Assembly: GCF_030817215.1 (NCBI RefSeq)
Contig: NZ_JAUSZA010000001.1
Location: 7,104,501 to 7,168,500, forward strand
Direction of reading: 5' to 3'
Length of the DNA stretch: 64,000 nucleotides
From: Paenibacillus sp. V4I3
Lineage (GTDB): Bacteria; Bacillota; Bacilli; Paenibacillales; NBRC-103111
The position numbers and the translations under genes are program-made. The notes under the pieces are model-generated. The model saw nothing but the letters and a program-made list of their open reading frames with translations, was not told where the DNA came from and made no database searches. The first letter of the stretch is position 1; the number at the start of each line of letters is the position of its first letter. Of this stretch, positions 57,414 to 64,000 are shown in pieces.

Positions 57414-57545
57414 TTTCATTACCTCCTCATGTCTCAGACTCGCCTTGTCCAGGTGACGGTTAGGATAAAATCCAAATCCGTGCTTAGACCCGATTCGTGC
57501 GGTTACAGCATGCCTAAACAACACACTCCGAGTATTATATCACAG
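57414..57545 (-). promoter_or_regulatory. L21 leader RNA and rplU promoter
   Basis: The untranslated region between the promoter and rplU (about 115 bases) is structured and positioned like the L21 leader described in Bacillus, through which the ribosomal protein probably represses its own synthesis. Conserved-looking parts on the minus strand are GCTGTAACCGCACGAATCGG and CACCTGGACAAGGCG. The promoter is TTGCAT (57558-57563), 18-base spacer, TATAAT (57534-57539) on the minus strand, starting only 4 bases or so beyond the rng stop. Confidence 0.7.
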
Positions 57546-57566
57546 AAACATTTTGTAATGCAATTG

Positions 57567-58730
57567 TTATTTCCGTTTACGCGTCATCTCAAGCAGGCCT
57601 AGCTTGGTCCAACCGACAATGATCGTTTTGGAGCGATCCTTACGCACGGCTTGTGTGATGTTCTCCATCACGGCTGTTCGATTCATTTCCGAACTCATGT
57701 CTATAAAATCAACAATAATAATGCCTCTAATATTACGTAGACGCAGCAGCCTTGGAATTTCACTCGCCGCTTCTCGATTGATATCAGTGACTGTCTGTTC
57801 TAAATCAATGGATCCAGTGTACCTTCCCGTATTCACATCAATCACGGTAAGTGCTTCGGTTTGATCAAATATTAAATATCCGCCGCTAGGCAGCCAAATT
57901 TTACGCCTAAAGCTCTGATTCAGCTCTTCCGTAACACCAAATTGATCAAACAACGGTATCTTGCGGTCATAATAAGCTACGCGTCCACGCCAACTCGGCT
58001 GCTGCTTACGGAGTAACTGTTTCATCTCTTCATACACTTTGGCGTCATTTAGCCAAACTTCATGAACGTCATCCGTGATGACATCTCGGGCTAATCTAGG
58101 CAGGAGATCAAGATCCTGATATAGCTGCGCTGGCGCATGTGCCTCTTCCATTTTTGACACAATGGCACTCCATAATTCTCGTAAATTTTGCAAATCATCA
58201 CGAATGGCTTCTTCGCTTTGACCAATAGCACCCGTTCTTACAATAACACCTTCACCAGGAAGCAAGCTGCCTTCAGCAAGCTGTTTGAGGCGCTGCCGTT
58301 CTGCGTCTAAATCAATTTTACGGGATATAGCAATATAATCGGCGTCTGGCATATAAACAATCCAGCGGCCAGGAATGGAAACATGCGTTGTTACTCTTGC
58401 GCCTTTAGTACCTTGCGGATCCTTCGTCACCTGCACCATCAGCGTCTGACCGACTTCGGCGAGCTCCGTTATTGAGGGTTTAATCTTAGGCTGTTTATCC
58501 AAGTGGACGGGTAGGAGGTCGTCTATATATAGAAAGGCATTCTTCGCAAGACCGATATCGACGAATGCCGCCTGCATGCCGGGAAGGACGTTGACGATGC
58601 GACCCATGTAGATGCTGCCTGCTCTCTGAGAATCAAGCGGATACTGCGTATCATACTCAACAAGACGACTTTCTTCAAGCAATGCCGCTTGTGTAAGATC
58701 AGGTGCGCAGTGAATTATAAGTTGCTTCAT
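57567..58730 (-). CDS. rng: RNase E/G family ribonuclease, lacking the zinc-link end
   Basis: A 387-residue endoribonuclease related to RNase G. It has the S1-like region (AGSIYMGRIVNVLPGMQAAF, about 37-56), the 5'-sensor/RNase H-like region and the DNase I-like catalytic metal site (FDQTEALTVIDVNTGRYTGS, about 295-314). The conserved end GLLEMTRKR is present, but the protein stops one residue later, so the CPxC-type zinc-link and small C-terminal domain are absent. Either this lineage uses a shorter form or the gene is truncated. AGGTG precedes the ATG. Confidence 0.85.
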   Translation of the reverse strand: MKQLIIHCAPDLTQAALLEESRLVEYDTQYPLDSQRAGSIYMGRIVNVLPGMQAAFVDIGLAKNAFLYIDDLLPVHLDKQPKIKPSITELAEVGQTLMVQVTKDPQGTKGARVTTHVSIPGRWIVYMPDADYIAISRKIDLDAERQRLKQLAEGSLLPGEGVIVRTGAIGQSEEAIRDDLQNLRELWSAIVSKMEEAHAPAQLYQDLDLLPRLARDVITDDVHEVWLNDAKVYEEMKQLLRKQQPSWRGRVAYYDRKIPLFDQFGVTEELNQSFRRKIWLPSGGYLIFDQTEALTVIDVNTGRYTGSIDLEQTVTDINREAASEIPRLLRLRNIRGIIIVDFIDMSSEMNRTAVMENITQAVRKDRSKTIIVGWTKLGLLEMTRKRK

Positions 58731-58753
58731 ACACGTTCACCTCAACAGTTATT

Positions 58754-59629
58754 TTACATGAAAAGATCGGAAACTGCACTCCCCGGTTTTTTCCCATCCA
58801 AATAACCGCTGACTAATTGTTGCTCCGGCAATACGGCTTGTATGCGCCCTGTTTCTCCTACGACATAGATTAAATGATATTTTTCCCGCATAAAAAGTTT
58901 CAGTGTTTCCGCCATTGTGCGGTGTCTTGTAATGACAATTGGCTGTGCTAATGTCCCGCGGCTCAATAGCTGACTCATTCGGTTCCCGCGACCAATAAGA
59001 AAGCGAAAAAAGTGGTAGGGCAGCTGCCGATAGGCAAACCAATTGGATACAAGTAAGAAAATACCAATGACCAATATATTGAGCGGGAGGTGTCCGCTGA
59101 TCAGTTGGATAATGGCTATTACAATAATAGCCAGACTTAAGATCATACTGATCCATGCTGTATATAAAATCGTGTTATGGTAGGACAATAAATACCCTAA
59201 CAATGACTGCATCACTTTGCCGCCATCGAGCGGCATGACGGGAATGAGATTAAATAAACCAATCATCAAATTAGCTTCAATGAAGTAATCCCACCAGCTG
59301 CTTGCGCCCACATCCACCCATTTCATCAGCAGCGCAACGAGAATCATCCATACGTGCTGAAGCGGCCCAGCTAGGGAGACAATGAGCTCTTCACGCGTCG
59401 GAGCCGTTCCAAGCTCATCAACGATCAAGACTCCGCCAAAAGGCAGAAACTGCACTTCCCGCACCCTCCACCCAAAGCCGTTGGCAGCAGCCAAATGACC
59501 AAATTCGTGAACCAGTACGATGCCAAATAACGTAACGGCCTCCAGGAAGTAGCCTGTAATGGCAGAGCCAATCATAATGAGCGTAAATAAGGGGTGGAAT
59601 CGATACGTAGTTCCGGCCCATTTAATCAA
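58754..59629 (-). CDS. spoIVFB: Stage IV sporulation protein FB (M50 intramembrane protease)
   Basis: A 291-residue polytopic zinc protease that cleaves pro-sigma-K in the mother cell. The zinc motif HEFGH is in VLVHEFGHLAAANGFG (about 40-55) and the third ligand in NLIPVMPLDGGKVMQSLLGY (about 126-145). The C-terminal region (about 200-291) is CBS-like. The likely start is a TTG at 59629 overlapping the spoIVFA stop by 8 bases, so translation is coupled. The spoIVFA-spoIVFB pair is intact. Confidence 0.92.
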   Translation of the reverse strand: MIKWAGTTYRFHPLFTLIMIGSAITGYFLEAVTLFGIVLVHEFGHLAAANGFGWRVREVQFLPFGGVLIVDELGTAPTREELIVSLAGPLQHVWMILVALLMKWVDVGASSWWDYFIEANLMIGLFNLIPVMPLDGGKVMQSLLGYLLSYHNTILYTAWISMILSLAIIVIAIIQLISGHLPLNILVIGIFLLVSNWFAYRQLPYHFFRFLIGRGNRMSQLLSRGTLAQPIVITRHRTMAETLKLFMREKYHLIYVVGETGRIQAVLPEQQLVSGYLDGKKPGSAVSDLFM

Positions 59630-60515
59630 AGCTAATCACATCCGATGGATTGACGGGATGCCCGTCCTTCGTAACGGCAAAGTAAAGCGTTCCCTTCGCA
59701 GGATCCTTCTTGGATGCCTTACCGATGGGTTCACCGACTTTCATCCAGTCACCTACCTCAACATTGGCCTCACTCAATCCGCCGTACAAAGATTGAAGAC
59801 CTCCTGGATGGCGTATCACAATCGTTAGGCCCGTTTCTGCAGCTGCACCGGAGAAAATGACTTGACCTGTATCCAGCGCATATACTGGTGCAAATTCAAT
59901 GGTGTTCAAATTAACTCCTATGTGGGAAGTTCCATCATATCGCGTAAGAATACTTCCCTTTGCAGGAGAAAAAAAGGTACGCTTAGAGGCATTCACTCTT
60001 ATGGCCTCATTCCCTTCACGGTTGAAACTGGGAATGAACGAAGGTGACCCACCAAACTTATCGCTATACCAAGCTGACAATGACGAGAAATCATATGACT
60101 GTGTAAGAGAAGCAGTCACGATTTGCTTCCCTTTATTAGCCCAAGGCTGATTAAGCTGGAACATCCCGTATAGCGCTGCAAACAAAACACAGCTAATGAA
60201 TAGCTTGACCGCAATCTTACGAGGCGAAGGCGGCGCTAATAGCCCTCTTTCACCATCCCTCAGATAATCTCGCCCGACTAATGCTGTATCCATTAATAAT
60301 TTTTGCTGCCATGCATACTCAGGATCCTCCATTCGCCGTTTCCATTCGGAATCCACATAAAGAGGTGCTTCGGAATGCTGATGTATGGGCAACGAATTAC
60401 CCCTAATTCGAGAGGATCTCACCGGACTTCCACTCCCGTTAGATGGATCTGACGTTTCACGCAAATTGCGAAGTCGTTCTATCCTTCGCTGTTTCACTTT
60501 ATCTTTGACTTCCAT
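59622..60515 (-). CDS. spoIVFA: Stage IV sporulation protein FA (M23-fold regulator)
   Basis: A 297-residue membrane protein with a basic cytoplasmic N-terminus (about 1-110), one hydrophobic helix (about 117-137, KLFISCVLFAALYGMFQL) and a LytM/M23-like domain (about 175-295, with VYALDTGQVIFSGAAAETGL). The M23 zinc ligands are largely replaced, so it is a scaffold rather than an enzyme. In B. subtilis it holds SpoIVFB and BofA together and is cleaved by SpoIVB. Both bofC and spoIVFAB are in this window. Confidence 0.9.
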   Translation of the reverse strand: MEVKDKVKQRRIERLRNLRETSDPSNGSGSPVRSSRIRGNSLPIHQHSEAPLYVDSEWKRRMEDPEYAWQQKLLMDTALVGRDYLRDGERGLLAPPSPRKIAVKLFISCVLFAALYGMFQLNQPWANKGKQIVTASLTQSYDFSSLSAWYSDKFGGSPSFIPSFNREGNEAIRVNASKRTFFSPAKGSILTRYDGTSHIGVNLNTIEFAPVYALDTGQVIFSGAAAETGLTIVIRHPGGLQSLYGGLSEANVEVGDWMKVGEPIGKASKKDPAKGTLYFAVTKDGHPVNPSDVISFD

Positions 60516-60579
60516 GGAAGCCCCTCCCCATCCTTTACCTTTGTACAGCCTATGAGAAGAGGGACAAGATTATGTGGAC

Positions 60580-60610
60580 AAAAAGAGCCCCTGACCAAGG
60601 TCAAGGGCTC
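60580..60610 (-). terminator. Terminator after rodA
   Basis: GAGCCCTTGACC pairs with GGTCAGGGGCTC and continues TTTTTG on the minus strand. It separates the mre-min-rodA part from spoIVFA, which would need its own promoter in 60516-60579 or read-through. Confidence 0.9.
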
Positions 60611-60626
60611 AAAATTTCATATACGT

Positions 60627-61775
60627 TTAGAAAAATTCTGGCTCACGTTCCTGATGCAGCCTTACGCTCATCACGAGGCCTAATGAAAGCATGTTAATCA
60701 GTAGAGAAGTTCCCCCATAACTGACGAAAGGAAGTGTGATTCCTGTTAACGGCATGATACCAATCATCATCCCGACATTTTCAAAAATCTGAAAGACGAA
60801 CATGGAAACCACACCGACCACAATATATGCTCCGCTAAGCTGAGTACTCTGGATCGAGATGAGAATCATGCGGTAAATGAGTAAAAAATAGATCAACAAT
60901 AGAACCGCTGACCCGCGGAAACCGAATTCCTCACCAACTACGACGAAAATCGAATCGGAATACGCGAATGGAATGAAATTACTATGAACAGAAGTACCTT
61001 TCAGAAAACCTTCGCCTTCCAAACCTCCTGAACCGATCGCCCTTACCGCATTACGGACCTGATAATTATCATCATCAGACACATCTTGCGGATAAAGGAA
61101 CGTATCAATACGATCCATCCAATGACTAAAACCATAACCCTTAAGCATATCAAACAGGGATTGATGGAAATACTTATATAACGTCAACAGCAAGAATCCA
61201 GCGCCTATGATTACGACTGTGCTAAGTAAGACATGCGAATATTTAATATTACCAATCCAAATCATACCCAAAAGTATGATCACAAAAATGATCGCATTCC
61301 CTAGATCAGGTTGAATGAGGACCAAGAAAAACGGGATCAACACGGCTACGCCGACTGGAATAATATCATTCTTAATTTGCAGTAAATCACCTTTGCGCCT
61401 TGCCAACAGTGCAGTAACAGCAACGATTAGAATTAATTTCACTAACTCAGCCGGTTGAAAGGTTAAGCCGCCCGGGAGCTCAAACCAGCCACGCGCCCCA
61501 TGAATTTTCGTCCCAAAAAAGTAGACAGCGACCAAAGAAAAGATCCCGATACCATAAAGATAGGGAGCGATTCTGATTAGTATTCGATAATCAAATAAAC
61601 TGCTTGCAACAAATGCTGCTAGACCAACGCCATATAAAATCAGTATTTTTGTGATACTAACGTTAATTTTAGGATGATCGATAGATGCACTATATACAAG
61701 CATCGTACTAATGACCATAAAGGCAATCAAAATGACAACAATAGGAATATCTATGTTTTTCAGTTTGGCAAGCAC
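60627..61775 (-). CDS. rodA: Peptidoglycan glycosyltransferase RodA (SEDS family)
   Basis: A 382-residue SEDS protein with 10 membrane helices that polymerises peptidoglycan with a class B PBP during cell elongation. Family hallmarks are ARGWFELPGGLTFQPAELVK (about 94-113), LIQPDLGNAIIFV (about 153-165) and the C-terminal PLTGITLPFVSYGGTSLLIN (about 343-362). Position between minD and spoIVFA next to mreCD favours RodA over FtsW or SpoVE. It starts 7 bases after minD. Confidence 0.93.
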   Translation of the reverse strand: MLAKLKNIDIPIVVILIAFMVISTMLVYSASIDHPKINVSITKILILYGVGLAAFVASSLFDYRILIRIAPYLYGIGIFSLVAVYFFGTKIHGARGWFELPGGLTFQPAELVKLILIVAVTALLARRKGDLLQIKNDIIPVGVAVLIPFFLVLIQPDLGNAIIFVIILLGMIWIGNIKYSHVLLSTVVIIGAGFLLLTLYKYFHQSLFDMLKGYGFSHWMDRIDTFLYPQDVSDDDNYQVRNAVRAIGSGGLEGEGFLKGTSVHSNFIPFAYSDSIFVVVGEEFGFRGSAVLLLIYFLLIYRMILISIQSTQLSGAYIVVGVVSMFVFQIFENVGMMIGIMPLTGITLPFVSYGGTSLLINMLSLGLVMSVRLHQEREPEFF

Positions 61776-61782
61776 AGATCTA

Positions 61783-62577
61783 TCATCCTATTCCGATAAA
61801 CTTTTTCATTCGTTTGACCCAGCCGCTTTTGTCCTCCAATTGCATGAGCGGCACCGTGTCACCCAAAATACGACGAGCGATATTGCGGTAAGCAATAGCA
61901 GCGCGTGACGACGGGTTCATCACGGTGGGTTCCCCTAAGTTGGCTGCTTTGATCACATGCTCGTCATCTGGAACTATCCCTAACAAATCTATGGCGAGTA
62001 CCGAGCATATTTCATCAATATCCAGCATCTCGCCTTTTTTCATCATCAATGGACGAATGCGGTTAATGACTAACTTAGGCGAGGAAATTTTCTCATTTTC
62101 CAGCAAACCGATAATGCGGTCAGCATCACGTACAGCCGCGTTCTCCGGGGTAGTAACAACGATCGCTTTGTCTGCTCCGGCTACGGCATTCTTGAAGCCT
62201 TGTTCGATGCCAGCTGGACAGTCGATAATGACAAATTCAAAATCTTTTTTGAGCTCCAAAATAATATCCCTTACTTGCTCTGGCGATACGGCATGCTTAT
62301 CCTTCGTTTGAGCAGCTGGCAAAAGATAAAGCTCATCAAAGCGCTTATCCTTAATTAAGGCTTGGGGCAAACGGCAGCGGCCTTCTGCAACATCGACAAG
62401 ATCATAAATAATACGGTTTTCCAGACCCATGACCACATCAAGATTGCGCAGTCCAATGTCGGTATCTACCATGCAAACTTTTTTCCCTAAAAGCGCTAGT
62501 GCCGTTCCAAGATTCGCAGATGTCGTTGTTTTACCAACGCCACCTTTTCCTGAAGTGACGACGATTGCCTCTCCCAT
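61783..62577 (-). CDS. minD: Septum site-determining protein MinD
   Basis: A 264-residue deviant Walker A ATPase that places the division inhibitor MinC at the membrane. MGEAIVVTSGKGGVGKTTTS holds the KGGVGKT motif (residues 11-17), DTDIGLRNLDVVMGLENR follows, and the C-terminal amphipathic membrane-targeting helix is GWVKRMKKFIGIG. It is 40 bases after minC. Confidence 0.97.
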   Translation of the reverse strand: MGEAIVVTSGKGGVGKTTTSANLGTALALLGKKVCMVDTDIGLRNLDVVMGLENRIIYDLVDVAEGRCRLPQALIKDKRFDELYLLPAAQTKDKHAVSPEQVRDIILELKKDFEFVIIDCPAGIEQGFKNAVAGADKAIVVTTPENAAVRDADRIIGLLENEKISSPKLVINRIRPLMMKKGEMLDIDEICSVLAIDLLGIVPDDEHVIKAANLGEPTVMNPSSRAAIAYRNIARRILGDTVPLMQLEDKSGWVKRMKKFIGIG

Positions 62578-62617
62578 ATTTTCTCACCCCACACGCTATT
62601 TTCACATATACAAACGA

Positions 62618-63277
62618 TTATTTTACATTCGATTCTGGCCAAATACGATGAAGTTGGTGCAGCTTGTCGATTTCCATTTTACCTTCTTTGACATAAGCAA
62701 ATTCCATGAATGCCTCGTCGATTCCCCATTCATCTGGTGGACGACTAATGATTCCGGCAATCCTCAGTTGCGTGGGACGCATATGAGAAGCAGCAATAAT
62801 CGCTTTCTCATCGCCATCCACCCCCGCATGCGCCATGCCGCGAAGAGACCCCATTATATAAATGTTCCCTGTAGATGTAATCGTTCCGCCAGGATTAACA
62901 TCGCCTAAATATAATAAATCACCCTCGTTGTGTAGGGTTTGTCCCGATCGAATCATTCCTTTGAGCGTTGTCATAGAAACCGCAGATTCTTCTGCAGCTT
63001 CCTCTTTAGGCGACTCACTTTCGATTGATTGGATAAGCAGGTTGCCTTTTTGTCTGATGACGGACCGAATTTCTTCCTTCTGTTCATCGGTCGCTTCTCG
63101 GGTGCCTAATTTAACGTGCACATGAATAATCGGTCCAGTCAATATTTGCTGATGCGTTTTCTCAAGCTTGTGCTGCAGCTCTTGCAGCAAAATTTGCCAT
63201 TCGCATGCGTCGTTTAGCAAAAAAACAAGGCCATCCTTGACCCCTTTTATCATCACATGGTGCTTTGTTACAGACAT
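62618..63277 (-). CDS. minC: Septum site-determining protein MinC
   Basis: A 219-residue inhibitor of FtsZ polymerisation. The N-terminal domain (about 1-95) starts MSVTKHHVMIKGVKDGLVFL, and the C-terminal beta-helix domain (about 115-205) contains SGQTLHNEGDLLYLGDVNPG and NIYIMGSLRGMAHAG. The ATG at 63277 has GGGAGG 13 bases upstream, a long spacing. A family-typical pair with minD. Confidence 0.93.
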   Translation of the reverse strand: MSVTKHHVMIKGVKDGLVFLLNDACEWQILLQELQHKLEKTHQQILTGPIIHVHVKLGTREATDEQKEEIRSVIRQKGNLLIQSIESESPKEEAAEESAVSMTTLKGMIRSGQTLHNEGDLLYLGDVNPGGTITSTGNIYIMGSLRGMAHAGVDGDEKAIIAASHMRPTQLRIAGIISRPPDEWGIDEAFMEFAYVKEGKMEIDKLHQLHRIWPESNVK

Positions 63278-63349
63278 AATTGCGCTACGACCTCCCAACC
63301 TATACATTTCGGTTCATGTCCCGGATTCTCCTGCCTAGAGCCTGGAAAA

Positions 63350-63877
63350 TTAATCTTCGTTTCCGGACGTCACATTCCGCTTTCCTTCAAGCAGCTTGCG
63401 GATGGGAACGTAGCAAATCAAGGCGATTAGCAGATTAAATAGAACACTTGGAAGCATGTAATGGGTGAGAGCAAACTTCAAATCAATATCAATAAGCTTG
63501 AACAACCGATTGATACCATAATTAATAAACTCAAACAAGAGTAAACCAACGCCTGTTATGAGTAAGTTATAAAAAATCAAATTAGGCTGCCTTCGCTGCG
63601 CCAATCCGGCCAAATAGCCAGTAAGCCCCATGCCGAAGGAGTATACACCTAGCATCGATCCATAATAATTAAAGTCGTGCAATAGTCCGAACAATAGCCC
63701 ATAAATTAATGCGGTATGACGATGATGAAAAAGTCCGATAAACAAAATGAATACAAGTGTTAAATGGGGTGTAACATTAACGCTAGATTGCCATGCTGAA
63801 GGGATCAGCCAAATAAGCAAGGTTCCTTGCAAGATAAACAAACCGAGTAGAATGAGCCACAACAGATGTCGAGTCAC
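63350..63877 (-). CDS. mreD: Rod shape-determining protein MreD
   Basis: A 175-residue membrane protein with five helices (about 5-28, 33-50, 57-85, 95-125, 138-163), the elongasome partner of MreC and RodA. The segment LVFILFIGLFHHRHTALIYG is typical. GTG at 63877, with GAGGTG ahead of it, lies 13 bases after the mreC stop. Confidence 0.88.
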   Translation of the reverse strand: MTRHLLWLILLGLFILQGTLLIWLIPSAWQSSVNVTPHLTLVFILFIGLFHHRHTALIYGLLFGLLHDFNYYGSMLGVYSFGMGLTGYLAGLAQRRQPNLIFYNLLITGVGLLLFEFINYGINRLFKLIDIDLKFALTHYMLPSVLFNLLIALICYVPIRKLLEGKRNVTSGNED

Positions 63878-63890
63878 TTAAAGGCTCACC

Positions 63891-64000
63891 TCATTTCACT
63901 TCCGGGACTTCGACAACAAACACTTCACGAATATGGTTGAACGAAGCTTTGGGCTTCACCATAACCTTGTATGTAATGCCGAATTCCCCTGGACCGATGG
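63891..64000 (-). CDS. mreC: Cell-shape protein MreC, C-terminal fragment (runs off the window edge)
   Basis: The last 35 or so residues are visible, ending KASFNHIREVFVVEVPEVK before TGA at 63891-63893. The -REVFVV- ending is typical of MreC, the membrane-bound partner of MreB and RodA, and mreD follows directly. The rest lies beyond position 64000. Confidence 0.85.
   Translation of the reverse strand, partial: IGPGEFGITYKVMVKPKASFNHIREVFVVEVPEVK

Overview
The window is chromosomal core sequence from a spore-forming Gram-positive of the order Bacillales, most like Paenibacillus. The evidence is gene content (spoVB, bofC, safA, spo0B, spoIVFA/FB, a SpoIID-domain protein), AGGAGG-type ribosome binding sites, T-box leaders before alaS and hisS, and separate secD and secF genes. 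Gene order follows the Bacillus subtilis alaS-to-mreC stretch, with local insertions and inversions. I see no prophage, transposase, tRNA, rRNA or CRISPR array.

Layout. 1-9.6 kb: partial alaS with its T-box, an AI-2E-family permease, a zinc-ribbon/PRC-barrel pair, the cysteine desulfurase-CymR pair, divergent mnmA, two poorly characterised genes and rarA. A perfect-spacing Fur-type promoter at 1799-1855 reads towards a strong hairpin with no recognisable gene. 9.7-18.5 kb: a PadR-controlled MFS exporter, tcdA-aspS-hisS with a T-box, an HxlR/DoxX pair and a gene for an extremely acidic 97-residue protein. 18.5-36 kb: a membrane-anchored FAD protein, dtd-relA-apt-recJ, a CDF transporter, secDF, comN, spoVB, small membrane proteins and a PAP2 protein. 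36-50.9 kb: yajC-tgt-queA, a SpoIID-domain protein, ruvBAC, bofC, an ECF sigma factor, safA and pheA-thrB-hom-pheB. 51-64 kb: a NUDIX protein, an NlpC/P60 hydrolase, a TrpD-like protein and the long leftward run mreC-mreD-minC-minD-rodA-spoIVFA-spoIVFB-rng-rplU-prp-rpmA-spo0B-obg.

The most unusual feature is a set of short hairpin repeats placed immediately upstream of Shine-Dalgarno sequences. Family A has a CTTTG...CAAAG stem: eleven exact 37-bp copies before aspS, four 36-bp copies before the sigma factor, and one inverted copy before obg. Family B has an AGTTTT...AAAACT stem beside a CTTCGTAAGCAT tract: two copies before recJ, two and a half before ruvB, three before safA. Stem bases change in compensating pairs between loci, and the repeat runs into an AGGAGG in both families. 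Three other degenerate intergenic repeat groups lie at 11.96-12.14, 40.79-40.97 and 41.04-41.26 kb.

Working together, the genes cover translation (alaS, hisS, aspS, tgt/queA, mnmA, tcdA, rplU/rpmA), stringent response and nucleotide salvage, DNA recombination (recJ, ruvABC, rarA), protein export, cell shape and division placement, and control of sporulation. All calls come from reading the sequence; no database search was run.
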